Assembly (NCBI GenBank): GCA_019358855.1
Contig: JAHHII010000004.1
Location: 372,001 to 436,000, forward strand
Direction of reading: 5' to 3'
Origin: Timaviella obliquedivisa GSE-PSE-MK23-08B
Lineage (GTDB): Bacteria; Cyanobacteriota; Cyanobacteriia; Elainellales; Elainellaceae
DNA: 64,000 bases
Each line of letters opens with the position of its first letter. Positions within the stretch are counted from its first letter, which is position 1. The notes beneath the pieces were generated by a model. That model was not told where the DNA came from. It ran no database searches and saw only the letters and a list, made by a program, of their open reading frames with translations. The position numbers were made by a program, and so were the translations under genes. Shown piece after piece: positions 54,070 to 64,000 of the stretch.

Positions 54070-54674
54070 TAGGCGATGGCAGCCTCACATTGTACAAAAA
54101 CTCCATTAATGGCGTTCATTAAGCAATTTAGATCATAGATTGTATAGACCTTAATATTTTTGACAAACTGATTTGCCACCAATCGTCCAAATTCCCAAAC
54201 TTTACCATTGGAAACGATTCCAAAAATGGGTTGATGCAATTCGCTATTGAGTTTTTGAACAGCGACCATTTCTGCTAAACATTGTCCCCAGCCTTCAGCA
54301 AAATCATCTCGCTTGGCTTCTACAACGATGATGTAAGGTTGGTCGAACACAAATTTACCTAGGGGCGATCGCTTCGCCACAATATAATCTGGAATGCCGC
54401 ACAGTTTTTCATTAAAGCTAATGGGCTGATGGCTCCAAAGGCTGAAATGCTCTTTATGGCGTTTATAAACTTCCTTGAGGGTGGGATAAATTAAATTTTC
54501 ACAAACGGCATATTCTGAATTGTCAAAAACAACTTCTCTGAGGCTAAATTCAATATCTGCTTTGAATGCCTCATTATTAACGAAGGAGACTTCTGTTACA
54601 AAATCCATCTCCATTGAGACAATCTGATAGTCCTTAAGAACATCGCCTATGCCTTTGTAGGTTGTGAACGGCAT
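54069..54674 (-). CDS. PD-(D/E)XK-type nuclease-fold protein, unknown function
   Basis: A 201-residue protein with a visible PD-(D/E)XK core: GIPDYIVAKRSPLGKFVFDQ followed by PYIIVVEAKRDDFAEGWGQ (Asp, then Glu-x-Lys). Flanking segments (CENLIYPTLKEVYKRHKEHF, LAEMVAVQKLN and FGIVSNGKVWEFGRL) resemble type I restriction-subunit-like nuclease domains. It lies 10 bp behind the SbcC-like ATPase and overlaps the UPF0104 start, so all are likely co-transcribed. A role with the ATPase in DNA end processing or defence is inference only. Confidence 0.8.
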   Translation of the reverse strand: MPFTTYKGIGDVLKDYQIVSMEMDFVTEVSFVNNEAFKADIEFSLREVVFDNSEYAVCENLIYPTLKEVYKRHKEHFSLWSHQPISFNEKLCGIPDYIVAKRSPLGKFVFDQPYIIVVEAKRDDFAEGWGQCLAEMVAVQKLNSELHQPIFGIVSNGKVWEFGRLVANQFVKNIKVYTIYDLNCLMNAINGVFVQCEAAIA

Positions 54675-54684
54675 TTAAGTTCCT

Positions 54685-57438
54685 CTACACTTCCCGCATC
54701 ACTAGAATAACGTTTTCTGTGAATTTCTCGAAGGTGTCGTCGTGGCTGATGACAAAGAGTTGACGGAAGGTTTTGATGTTGGCGATCGCTTCTGCCAAGC
54801 TTTCTCGTCTGGGTCGATCCATGTTGGTAGTGGGTTCATCAAAAAAGGCGATGTCAATATCTGCCAATACGCGTAGCAATGCTAATCGTACTGCTAATGC
54901 TGCACACATTTGTTCACCACCGGATAAATTGATGAATCGGCGGTTGTGAGCGCCTTCTTGTACAATAATTTCGTAATCTTTTGTCCATTCCAGCGCTACG
55001 TTAGGGCGATTCATTAATTCTCGGAAGAGGCGATCGGCTTCGTGGGAGATAGTTTGCACGTAGCGTTCAGTAATGCGGGGCCCTGCCTCTTTGTAGACCT
55101 TGCGCGCGAAGGAGATAAAGCGCTTGTTTTTTTCGGTTTGCTGAAGTTCTTCGGCGGCGCGATCGCATTTCTGAGCAATGCCTTGGAGCGTTGCAATTTG
55201 AGTACTAATTTCCATAAGTCGTTTACGCTGTTGCGGCAATCCTCCAGCAAGTTGATCAGCCTGACTTCGTCTGTGACTATATGCGGTTTCAGCTTGTTGC
55301 CAGAGCGCGGGATCATAGTCTTTAAGGAGGCGATCGCTCTCGGTCTGGATTTCGTTCTGCTCTACCTGCAATTCTTGTAGCTGAATGGTTGCTGTTTGTA
55401 GTTCTGGTTCTAGTTTACGAAGTTGATTCGCATCATTTTGATATTGTAGATAAATCAAGTAGGCGGGCTGATGCTCCTGACGATTCTGTTTTTGTTGCTC
55501 AATCTCTGTATCCAGGTTGGCAAACTCATTAAGCTGATCATCAAATTCAGCGATCAATACTTGTATCTGATTGCGTTGTTCGACAATGGTTAGTTGTTGG
55601 CTGAGCAGAGTAGGACGCTGTTGCAAATCTCTAGATAGAAGCTGACTCCGACCGCGTGGATCCGCGAGGTTTATCAGGCTGGTGGCGAGGTGCGATCGCT
55701 TCTGCTGTAGCTCTGGCTCGGCGGCTAACTGCTGGGCGAGTTCAGTGAGGCGATCGTTTAATTGGTTGACTTCTGCTTGGAGGTTAGCGTGCTGCGCTTG
55801 CTTTGCCGCCAACCCAGAGAGTTCGGCACGAGATTGGTAAGCAATATCAAGCTTGGTTTTAAGGTGTTGGAGTTGCTGCTGAAGCTTGGGGACAGAGGTT
55901 TGTTCTGATAAATCTGCCAGAATTTTCCAGAGTGAATTGATTAACTCGGTGTTAAGTTCTATCCCGGCTTCAATGGTTTCTAGGGCGAGTTGGGCAGCAG
56001 GAAGCGGCGAAGTTTGCAAGATTTTTTGGAGAGCATCGATCGCGTCTTCGGCTTGCAGTTGATGGCGATCGCCCCGACTTTCGCCCTCACTCACTAATTG
56101 CCGTAATTCGGCTTCAAACTGTTTGGCAGCTTCAACTCGGCTCAGTTGCTCTTGCAGGCGATCGCGCCTCTGCTCCAATTCAGTAATCTGGTCTGCGTCT
56201 GCTGCTAATGCCTGAATGCGGACGATTTCTTGCGTCAGCTTAGCTTGCTCGGCTTGAAGCTTTGTAATTTGGCGACTCAAGCTTTGCTGTTCTAACTTAA
56301 TTGCTTGGATCTGATTAAACTGTTCGGCAATAGCAGATTGCTGCTGTTCTAACGCCACCTGCTGCACAATTAATGGTTGAAGTTGTTCAATTTCTGCTGC
56401 TGCTTGGGTCAGGTTTTCTAGTTGTAAATTCAGCTTGGTCAGTTGGGTTTCTTGCGCCACTCTCGCCGCCTGCTGTTTCTCTCGCTGTTTTGCTAACGCC
56501 TGTCGTTGTTTGACTTGTTGATCCAATTGTTCTAGCTCGGCTTCGGCTTTCAAAACAGCTTGATAGCTCACTTTGTTTTGGGTGCAAATGGCAACTGCCG
56601 ATTGCGATCGCTCCACCAATTGCAAAATTCGGCTCTGTGCTTGCTGTGCGGCTGCCGTTTTAATCGTAATTTGCTGCAACCGAGAAGTAATGCTTTGCAC
56701 AGCCTGAGCGTGGTTTGAAAGACGCTCCTTTTCATTTTGGAGTTCATTTAACTCGGTTTGCAACTGCTGCAAGCTGGCTTCATTAGCAATAATTTCTTGG
56801 CTAATCATGTTCTGACGGTGCTGCAAAGGCTGCCATTCTTGCAAACTTTCCTCGTACTGGGCGATCGCCGCTTCTAGTTTTTCTACTTCTGCCTTACTGT
56901 GCTTTTCCAACGACAGCATTTGCTGATTTGTTTGCCGATATTCACCTACCTTCAAGATTGCATCAAAAATCGGCTTGCGTTTCTCAGAGGCTTGCAAGAA
57001 ATCGGCGGTAAACATTCCTTGGGGTACGCCGATCGTGTTGGCAAAAAGCTGTCCTAAATCTGTTCCAGGCGCAACGCCAAACTGCTGCCGCAGCCACGGC
57101 ATGATTTCATCTTCAATATGTTTATAATCGAGTCGCACATTAAGCTGGGGGTCAAACAGCGTGTAGCCTTTAGTGGTGCAGCGCTCAACCTCGTAGGTAC
57201 GTCCGTCTCGGCTAGAAATGAATGCCACTCTGGCTTGAGCACTGCCTGAACCGTTGCGAATTAAATCGTCCTTGTTATATCCGCCTCGGTAGTTGAACAG
57301 CGTCCAGGCGATCGCCTCTAAAATGCTGGTTTTTCCGGCTCCGTTTTCGCCACAAATGGCGTTAGTTCCAGGCTGAAAAACGAACTGGCGATCGCTGTGC
57401 GACTTAAAGTTTTTGAGGGTAACCGAGAGGATTTCCAT
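54685..57438 (-). CDS. SbcC/Rad50-like ATPase without visible zinc hook
   Basis: An SMC-type ATPase of 917 residues. Walker A is GENGAGKTS, with ILEAIAWTLFNYRGG after it. The C-terminal half has LSGGEQMCAALAVRLALLRV (signature) and DIAFFDEPTTNMDRP (Walker B, D-loop). Between them lie ~700 residues of coiled coil rich in Gln, Leu and Glu. No CxxC zinc hook is visible, although Rad50/SbcC proteins usually have one at the coiled-coil apex. No SbcD gene is adjacent. I chose ATG 57438 (MEILSVTLKNF); the frame is open to 57543. It overlaps nothing, and por lies 92 bp upstream. Confidence 0.88.
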   Translation of the reverse strand: MEILSVTLKNFKSHSDRQFVFQPGTNAICGENGAGKTSILEAIAWTLFNYRGGYNKDDLIRNGSGSAQARVAFISSRDGRTYEVERCTTKGYTLFDPQLNVRLDYKHIEDEIMPWLRQQFGVAPGTDLGQLFANTIGVPQGMFTADFLQASEKRKPIFDAILKVGEYRQTNQQMLSLEKHSKAEVEKLEAAIAQYEESLQEWQPLQHRQNMISQEIIANEASLQQLQTELNELQNEKERLSNHAQAVQSITSRLQQITIKTAAAQQAQSRILQLVERSQSAVAICTQNKVSYQAVLKAEAELEQLDQQVKQRQALAKQREKQQAARVAQETQLTKLNLQLENLTQAAAEIEQLQPLIVQQVALEQQQSAIAEQFNQIQAIKLEQQSLSRQITKLQAEQAKLTQEIVRIQALAADADQITELEQRRDRLQEQLSRVEAAKQFEAELRQLVSEGESRGDRHQLQAEDAIDALQKILQTSPLPAAQLALETIEAGIELNTELINSLWKILADLSEQTSVPKLQQQLQHLKTKLDIAYQSRAELSGLAAKQAQHANLQAEVNQLNDRLTELAQQLAAEPELQQKRSHLATSLINLADPRGRSQLLSRDLQQRPTLLSQQLTIVEQRNQIQVLIAEFDDQLNEFANLDTEIEQQKQNRQEHQPAYLIYLQYQNDANQLRKLEPELQTATIQLQELQVEQNEIQTESDRLLKDYDPALWQQAETAYSHRRSQADQLAGGLPQQRKRLMEISTQIATLQGIAQKCDRAAEELQQTEKNKRFISFARKVYKEAGPRITERYVQTISHEADRLFRELMNRPNVALEWTKDYEIIVQEGAHNRRFINLSGGEQMCAALAVRLALLRVLADIDIAFFDEPTTNMDRPRRESLAEAIANIKTFRQLFVISHDDTFEKFTENVILVMREV

Positions 57439-57529
57439 ACGCTGTTCAGTCTGCTGTCTCAAAAGATTGGGCAAAACTCGCTCTGTAGAACAATTGCACC
57501 ACAGAAAACAAGTTTTGGCACGTAAATTC

Positions 57530-58525
<996 letters not shown>

Positions 58526-58710
58526 TCAGAATCTCACACCCTGGCGCTTATATGGCAATTTGAGTGGCTAGGTTAAACAAATGTAAATAGCAGAGGCGAA
58601 GCATCTGCCTCAGTATGCTGAGAATTATTCCAGAGCTTGACCCACAAGGGTTAGGCAGTCAGCACATCATTCGACGGTAAAATAAAGCAAGTGGCACTCA
58701 GGTGATCTCC

Positions 58711-59379
58711 ATGACTCACACCCCAGTCAAAGCAACTTTCCCACAACGCGATCGCCCTTCCCAAGGACAACGCGCAACTTGGGCTGACTATCTTACCCTG
58801 TGTGATGACCCAAGCATTGAGCGCATTCGTATATTTTTTGATGAAGGATGGATGTGGACTGAAATGGGCGAAGAAGGACTTAATCATTCAAGTGTTTGTG
58901 ATTTGTTTACGATGCTAATCTTATGTTGGAAAATGAAATATCCAGAGCGGCAAGTTCATTCTTTGGGGCGCTGCCAACTTGAAAAAACAGGTCATAAAGC
59001 CTGCGCTCCTGATCTAGTCGTTTATCTGGGAGAACCGCCACCCCGCTGGCAACCTGGACAACGGCGCTTCGTTAACTTAGATAAAGCAGGACTTCCAGCG
59101 CTAGTAGGTGAAGTGTCTGATACGACGCTAGCAAATGATTTGGATCGCAAAAAGCACCTTTACGCAGCGCTAGGAATTCCTGAATATTGGGTGATCGATG
59201 TGCGGGGAAAACAGGTTTTGGCATTTCTGCTGCAAGCGGATGGCAGCTACGCCGAAAGTGAGACTTCTGAAGCATTTGCAGGGTTGGCGATCGCCTTATT
59301 GGAACAAACTCTGGAACGTCTTGATCAAGAAGCAAATACCGATGCAGCACTGTGGTTTTCTCAGCAGTTGGCAACATAG
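58711..59379 (+). CDS. Uma2-family (DUF820) nuclease-fold protein
   Basis: A 222-residue Uma2 protein: YLTLCDDPSIERIRIFFDEG, the CAPDLVVYLGEPP block (Asp), then LPALVGEVSDTT (Glu) and LDRKKHLYAALGIPEYWVID. I chose ATG 58711 over an in-frame GTG at 58702. It is intact and convergent with putA. Confidence 0.88.
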   Translation: MTHTPVKATFPQRDRPSQGQRATWADYLTLCDDPSIERIRIFFDEGWMWTEMGEEGLNHSSVCDLFTMLILCWKMKYPERQVHSLGRCQLEKTGHKACAPDLVVYLGEPPPRWQPGQRRFVNLDKAGLPALVGEVSDTTLANDLDRKKHLYAALGIPEYWVIDVRGKQVLAFLLQADGSYAESETSEAFAGLAIALLEQTLERLDQEANTDAALWFSQQLAT

Positions 59380-59408
59380 GAGGATACCTCTTTTAGAAAA
59401 TATCCTCC
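59379..59408. terminator. Short hairpin between the convergent Uma2 and putA genes
   Basis: GGAGGATA (59379-59386) and TATCCTCC (59401-59408) are exact complements with a 14-nt loop containing TTTT. It could serve both transcripts. Confidence 0.6.
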
Positions 59409-59422
59409 CCTATACATTCTCG

Positions 59423-62389
59423 CTATTCCGCTCCTTCAATCGGTGCAAATCCCTGTCGCTGAACATTCTCAGTGATGGCTCGCGGTTCTAAAAATTGCAG
59501 CAAATAATCGGGGCCGCCTGCCTTCGAGCCAACGCCAGAGAGCTTGAAGCCGCCAAAGGGTTGCCGCGATACGATCGCCCCTGTAATGGTGCGATTAATG
59601 TACAAATTTCCGACCTCAAACTCGGCTTCTGCCCGTTGAATGTGGGAAGGAGTCCGCGAATATAGCCCGCCCGTCAGCGCGTAATCTGTGCCGTTAGCAA
59701 TGGCGATCGCCTCGTCAAAATTCTGCGCTTTGATCACTGCCAAGACAGGCCCAAAAATCTCTTCCTGAGCCAGCTTAGCCGTGGGCGGAACGTCTTTGAA
59801 GATGACGGGCGCAACAAAATATCCAACGTCAGGAGAAGGCATTTCGAGCGCTACCGTTGCCTCTAATTTGCCCTGCTCAATCGATGCCCGAATCCGGTTT
59901 TGTGCCGTGGCATCAATCACAGGTCCGACCTGAGTACTAGGATGCTCGGCAACGCCCACGTTGAGCGATCGCGTGGCTTCTACCAATCGTGTCACAAACG
60001 CTTCGTAAATGCTCTCCAAGACAATTACCCGCGAACACGCAGAACACTTCTGACCGCTGTAACCAAATGCTGAGTACACTACTCCCTGTACCGCCTGATC
60101 GAGATCCGCACTCTCATCAATCACAATGGCATTTTTGCCGCCCATCTCTGCGACTACGCGCTTGAGGTGTTTTTGACCCGGTTGCAAGATCGCCGCATCG
60201 GCATAAATGCGGCAGCCCACTTCCTGAGAACCCGTAAAGGTGATCATGTTAACGTTCGGATGTTTGACCAGGTGCGCGCCAACAGTAGAACCTTTACCCG
60301 GAATATATTGAAACACGCCCTTTGGCATTCCCGCTTCCACCAAAATTTCTGCCAGCTTTGCCGCAATCACGCACGAAGTTTCAGCAGGTTTGAGTAACGT
60401 GCAGTTACCTGCAACAAGCGCGGCAACAGTCATGCCTGTCGGAATAGCTAAAGGAAAGTTCCAGGGAGAAATAACGACCACAATTCCCAACGGCTGATAA
60501 TGATAGCGGTTGGTTTCACCGGGAAGATCGTAGGCATAACCTTGATTAAGCCGCTCCATTTCATCGGCATAGTAACGACAAAAATCGATCGCCTCTGACA
60601 CTTCTGGATCAGCCTGCCCCAAAGGTTTACCCGTTTCCAGCACCATCCAAGCCGAGAGTTCTGCCCGTCGCTGTTCCATCAAGTCTGCTGCTTTTCGCAG
60701 TATCGCTGCCCGCTGTTGAGGCGGCGTTTTTCGCCATGCCGGAAATGCTGCTTTTGCCGCTTGAATGGCTTCTTCCGCTTGCTCGACGCTGAGTAATCCA
60801 ATCTGCCCAACCACTTCAGATGGATTAGAAGGATTGACCGAATCAATGCGATCGCTCGTATTAATTCGTTCGCCGTTCACCAGGGGTAAATAGGTTTTAC
60901 CAAGCTGCTGGCGAACGGCTTGGAATGCTTTTTGAGCGCGATCGCGTTCCCCCAAGGTTGAATAATCCGTATCCGCCACATTCTGAAAAGCAATGCTGTG
61001 GGAAGGGACTTCTTCTGCTTCTAGAGTAGGAATAACTAATAATTCTTCAACCGGACGCTCTTCTAAATTTTGTCGTAGGAAAGAACTATTAGCCGTATTT
61101 TCCAAAAGACGACGAATTAAATACGCCATCCCTGGAATCAGTTCGCCATAGGGACAATAAACCCGGACTCGATAGCCTTGTTCAACTAACGCTTTTGCTA
61201 GCTTGTCTGCCATGCCGTAGAGAACCTGTAGTTCAATGTGACGACGGGGGATTTTTAGCTCTTGTGCGATCGCCATCGCATAGGCTTGCGATCGCACATT
61301 ATGGCTACCGATCGCTGCATACAAATAATCATGATTCTCTAATAACATCCGCGTCATTTTCTCAAAATTAGCATCGGTCGAAGCCTTTTGAGAGAACACA
61401 GGTTTTGCCCAATCCCGCTGCGCCGCTTTAATGGTTTCCTGATCCCAATATGCTCCTTTGACTAACCGAATTGTAATCGGATTCCCTCGCTGTTTTGCCC
61501 AGTCAATTAATCCTTTTAAATCTTGCTGCCCAGAGCGCAAATAGGCTTGCAGCGTTACTCCAATGTCTGTGCGGCTGCGAAACTCATCTTCCATCAAAAG
61601 CTGTTTCAAGATAGAAATAGTCAAGTCTTTGTAGGCGTATTGCTCCATGTCAAAGTGAACGGCTGCACCCAGTTCTCCAGCACGACGCAACAATATACGC
61701 GCTCGTTCCATCACCCGTTCACGGCTACCTGCCTCATCTAATGGATCAAACTGAGAATAGAATGCGGTTAGCTTCACCGAAACTTGTACCTTTGACAGGG
61801 ATTCACCCTCCGCCCAATCGATCGCCTCTACCTTCGACCACCGCTGAGAGGCTACCGTTAACTGCTCCATCATTTCTAAGTAGCGATCGAGGTAAGACTG
61901 CGCTTCTACTTCAGTAATCACAGCTTCTCCTAACAAATCAACCGTAAAGGTCATTTTGTCTTTCCGAAGCTGTTCCAAAGTTTTGATAACTTGCTTGATA
62001 TCTTCGCCAGAAATGTACTTATGTGCCAATGTTTCCACTGCTGTAGAAACCGTAGTAGCTGCTACTTGACCGGGTAAAGACTCAGGATTAGTGAAGTTCA
62101 ATAGGCTCTTCAGGGCATTGGGCAACTCGACTGATTCATCTGCCAAGTACTCCTGCATATGGTGAGCAATTTCAGCCTTGCTATGGAGCGCGGGCAAACA
62201 ATCAATAAATCGAAAAAGCTGTACTCTCAGCCCAGGATTCGCCATTGTCCAAGCTAACAGCTTGTCGTCCCAGCGCATTTGATCGCGCACTTGGGCAAAG
62301 AATGAGCGGTTTTCGCGGGTGGCAGATAACAGCCGCCGAGCGATCGCCTGAGTCTGAGTTTCGTAAGTTTCAGAAATTTGCGCAACCAT
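59423..62389 (-). CDS. putA: Bifunctional proline dehydrogenase / glutamate-semialdehyde dehydrogenase
   Basis: PutA oxidises proline to glutamate in two steps. The FAD-binding PRODH part (~110-440) has FYSQFDPLDEAGSRERVMER, VKGAYWD and VYCPYGELIPGMAYLIRRLL. The aldehyde dehydrogenase part (~510-988) has VISPWNFPLAIP, VAEMGGKNAIVID (catalytic Glu) and YSGQKCSACSRVIV with the catalytic Cys near residue 782. No DNA-binding ribbon-helix-helix domain precedes, so it is a non-regulatory PutA. 988 residues is normal. Confidence 0.96.
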   Translation of the reverse strand: MVAQISETYETQTQAIARRLLSATRENRSFFAQVRDQMRWDDKLLAWTMANPGLRVQLFRFIDCLPALHSKAEIAHHMQEYLADESVELPNALKSLLNFTNPESLPGQVAATTVSTAVETLAHKYISGEDIKQVIKTLEQLRKDKMTFTVDLLGEAVITEVEAQSYLDRYLEMMEQLTVASQRWSKVEAIDWAEGESLSKVQVSVKLTAFYSQFDPLDEAGSRERVMERARILLRRAGELGAAVHFDMEQYAYKDLTISILKQLLMEDEFRSRTDIGVTLQAYLRSGQQDLKGLIDWAKQRGNPITIRLVKGAYWDQETIKAAQRDWAKPVFSQKASTDANFEKMTRMLLENHDYLYAAIGSHNVRSQAYAMAIAQELKIPRRHIELQVLYGMADKLAKALVEQGYRVRVYCPYGELIPGMAYLIRRLLENTANSSFLRQNLEERPVEELLVIPTLEAEEVPSHSIAFQNVADTDYSTLGERDRAQKAFQAVRQQLGKTYLPLVNGERINTSDRIDSVNPSNPSEVVGQIGLLSVEQAEEAIQAAKAAFPAWRKTPPQQRAAILRKAADLMEQRRAELSAWMVLETGKPLGQADPEVSEAIDFCRYYADEMERLNQGYAYDLPGETNRYHYQPLGIVVVISPWNFPLAIPTGMTVAALVAGNCTLLKPAETSCVIAAKLAEILVEAGMPKGVFQYIPGKGSTVGAHLVKHPNVNMITFTGSQEVGCRIYADAAILQPGQKHLKRVVAEMGGKNAIVIDESADLDQAVQGVVYSAFGYSGQKCSACSRVIVLESIYEAFVTRLVEATRSLNVGVAEHPSTQVGPVIDATAQNRIRASIEQGKLEATVALEMPSPDVGYFVAPVIFKDVPPTAKLAQEEIFGPVLAVIKAQNFDEAIAIANGTDYALTGGLYSRTPSHIQRAEAEFEVGNLYINRTITGAIVSRQPFGGFKLSGVGSKAGGPDYLLQFLEPRAITENVQRQGFAPIEGAE

Positions 62390-62570
62390 TACTTGTTAAA
62401 CCTCTTGTGTCGAGCAGCAGTTCAGGGAATGAGCACCCCCCGATCTTCCATTGTGAAGCCATTGTGAGGTAATGGCGAAGCAATTTTTGTTCTGTCAGAG
62501 CTTGTTCTATCAGAGCCTGAACACTTTAGATCTCAGAAGAAGTATGCGGTATGCGGTAAGCTTTCAAGCT

Positions 62571-63362
62571 TTATGTGCCGAAAACCGCTTGAACTTCGTT
62601 ACCCCAAGTTAGTCGCAGCTGATACTGGGCATTGCCGTTACTCACTGCGATTTCAACCCAGCCATGGCTGCCAATGAGTGCTACTGGCTGACCCGGTTGA
62701 ACTTCTCCATAGGTGCGGCAACCAGGAATGGTGCGTTTACCCACAAGGACTGACCAGGTCTTTCCCTGAATAAAATGACCGGGAATGTTAGTAATAACGT
62801 TGCCAAAGCGATCGATATATTGAACGCTACCTGTGCAGCCTGTAAGAGTAGCAGTACAGACTGGGATAGGTAACTGCACTAACGTTGCCGGATCGATCGC
62901 CGCTCCCAGTTGAGCGATCGCCACGCCACTTGCTAGATGGGCACCCACAGGTGCAAAAATATCGCGCCCGTGAAAAGTACTGCTGGGGTTAGCATTGCGC
63001 CAGTAATGAGAATCAGTGAGTTCTACCGCCTGCACGATCGCTCTATTAGATAGTAATCCAGTGAAAAGCCCATTGTCGGGATCCACCAAAAAACCATCTG
63101 TTAGCTGAAGGGCGATCGCCCGGCGTTTACCGCCTACCCCTGGGTCAACTACCGCCACATGCACCGTATCGGCAGGAAAAAAAGGATAGGCATTCATCAA
63201 ATTAAACTGTGCCGCCATCACATCTTGAGGCTCAATTTGATGGGTTAGATCGACGACTTTCAGCAGAGAGTTGACTTGGGCAATCACGCCTTTCATCACG
63301 CCCACATACACATCATTGAGTCCAAAGTCGCTGAGTAGAGTCAAGATGCGTGGAGATTCCAT
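62571..63362 (-). CDS. SAM hydroxide adenosyltransferase (DUF62 family)
   Basis: A 263-residue protein of the SAM-dependent chlorinase/fluorinase fold: LTLLSDFGLNDVYVGVMKGV, VDLTHQIEPQDVMAAQF, VVDPGVGGKRRAIAL and FHGRDIFAPVGAHLASG. Non-halogenase members hydrolyse SAM to adenosine and methionine using the Asp-Arg-His set, and this one fits that group. The role in the cell is unclear. Confidence 0.87.
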   Translation of the reverse strand: MESPRILTLLSDFGLNDVYVGVMKGVIAQVNSLLKVVDLTHQIEPQDVMAAQFNLMNAYPFFPADTVHVAVVDPGVGGKRRAIALQLTDGFLVDPDNGLFTGLLSNRAIVQAVELTDSHYWRNANPSSTFHGRDIFAPVGAHLASGVAIAQLGAAIDPATLVQLPIPVCTATLTGCTGSVQYIDRFGNVITNIPGHFIQGKTWSVLVGKRTIPGCRTYGEVQPGQPVALIGSHGWVEIAVSNGNAQYQLRLTWGNEVQAVFGT

Positions 63363-63425
63363 TAGTTCAAAAAGAGATTTGGGAATGATAAGGCGACCAG
63401 TCTCTTAATTTGTATATCTGCCCTC

Positions 63426-64000
63426 ATGACTAAATTTGTTGATCTGGCGCAGCCTCGCTTCCGATTATTACATTCTGTTGGGGCAAAATTATTTTTCTCA
63501 GTCTTAGGGGCTACTTTGATCGCCTTGGGCAGCGTTTCCTACCTGTTTTATCGGGCATTAGAAAATAGAGCTAAGGATGAAATGATGGGTCGGCTCAATA
63601 CCCAAGTCGGGTTAGTTGAGGGACAAATTACCCAAGCAGAGTCGTATACGATCGCTTTTGGAGTAGCGCTTCAACAAATGAAAGCGTTAGGAATTACAGA
63701 TGCAGCGGCTTACAAACAAGCAACCTTCGAGTTTTTTCAAAAACGCCCCAATTTAACAATGGCGATCGGCGCTGGGCAAACGCCCTACCAACTCATGCCC
63801 GATCGCCAATGGATATGGCATTACTTTTCTGCTGATCAAGAGCTTCCAACAACAGTTGGTCAGTTACTGCCAGCCCCTAACAACCGCACTCGATATACAG
63901 AACTGTTTGCCGAAGACAACTATCCCACCCAGGATTATTACCTAAGTATTACAACCTCTGGAAAGGGCATCTGGACTGAGCCTTACTACTGGTACGGCGT
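63426..64000 (+). CDS. Sensor protein with membrane segment and PDC/Cache-like domain (3' end beyond window)
   Basis: The frame starts at ATG 63426 and stays open to the window end (191 codons). After a short leader comes a hydrophobic segment (LFFSVLGATLIALGSVSYLF). The region behind it (FEFFQKRPNLTMAIGAGQTP, then TTSGKGIWTEPYYWYG) resembles the extracytoplasmic PDC/dCache sensor domain of methyl-accepting proteins, histidine kinases or cyclases. The output domain lies outside the window. Confidence 0.75.
   Translation, partial: MTKFVDLAQPRFRLLHSVGAKLFFSVLGATLIALGSVSYLFYRALENRAKDEMMGRLNTQVGLVEGQITQAESYTIAFGVALQQMKALGITDAAAYKQATFEFFQKRPNLTMAIGAGQTPYQLMPDRQWIWHYFSADQELPTTVGQLLPAPNNRTRYTELFAEDNYPTQDYYLSITTSGKGIWTEPYYWYG

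Noticed and set aside
58653..58887. Minus-strand frame opposite the Uma2 gene start
   Set aside because: It is a shadow of the Uma2 gene at 58711 without features of its own.

Overview
The window is chromosomal DNA of a cyanobacterium. This rests on oxygenic-photosynthesis genes (psbX, a high-light-inducible protein, light-dependent protochlorophyllide oxidoreductase, ndhC-ndhK-ndhJ, two Ycf66-type genes), cyanobacterial regulators and markers (RpaB, an Rre1/Ycf29-like regulator, PSRP-3/Ycf65, cyanobacterial-type GshA), and the very frequent octamer GCGATCGC (HIP1) in genes and spacers. I cannot name the genus; gene content fits a filamentous or Leptolyngbya-like lineage. There is no prophage, CRISPR array or rRNA operon. 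Most of the window is core chromosome, with small patches of accessory DNA.

Layout. 1-2.2 kb: the end of a surface-type protein with a near-identical repeat array, a DUF2584 gene and a decayed Uma2 gene. 2.2-7.3 kb: recQ, a Uma2 gene, aroK, argB and a tail-anchored TPR-like protein. 7.3-10.1 kb: a lactonase-like metallo-hydrolase, an SDR and a second Uma2 gene. 10.2-17.3 kb: an ABC-2 permease, lysS, a glyoxalase-fold protein, an Rre1-like regulator, a Ser/Thr kinase fused to a WD40 propeller, and an alpha/beta hydrolase. 17.3-19.4 kb: an accessory patch where an ISAs1-type element sits inside a palindromic repeat, next to an HNH nuclease and its partner. 19.6-24.8 kb: a transketolase/phosphoketolase-like enzyme, then UDP-xylose synthase and UDP-glucose dehydrogenase. 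24.9-30.4 kb: stress and photosynthesis genes (hli, a PirA-like small protein with an NtcA box, a Deg-type protease, ycf66, psbX, rpaB). 30.4-34.1 kb: the phospholipid/fatty-acid cluster plsX-fabH-fabD-plsC. 34.1-40.6 kb: DUF2288, gshA, speA, trmD and ndhCKJ, closed by a strong terminator. 40.6-46.7 kb: two tandem peptidoglycan-binding proteins, a small membrane protein, a BioD/DRTGG protein, a YciI-like protein and pheT. 46.7-52.1 kb: another dead Uma2 gene, tRNA-Arg(UCU), several cyanobacterial proteins of unknown function, a HAD-type hydrolase, PSRP-3 and a second copy of the palindromic repeat. 52.1-58.5 kb: a minus-strand run of por, an SbcC/Rad50-like ATPase, a PD-(D/E)XK-type protein, a UPF0104 membrane protein and a family 2 glycosyltransferase. 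58.7-64 kb: a Uma2 gene, putA, a SAM hydroxide adenosyltransferase, and the start of a sensor protein cut by the window end.

How the genes work together. Several groups are functional units: plsX-fabH-fabD-plsC starts fatty-acid and phosphatidate synthesis; ndhCKJ encodes one NDH-1 module; UXS and Ugd convert UDP-glucose to UDP-glucuronate and then UDP-xylose. Nitrogen and arginine metabolism recurs (argB, speA, putA and the PirA-like regulator with its NtcA box). The strongest candidates for something less described are the SbcC-like ATPase without a visible zinc hook beside a PD-(D/E)XK protein, the HNH/partner pair whose stop codon lies in a palindromic repeat, and the PirA-like small gene. 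None is proven to be a new system from sequence alone.
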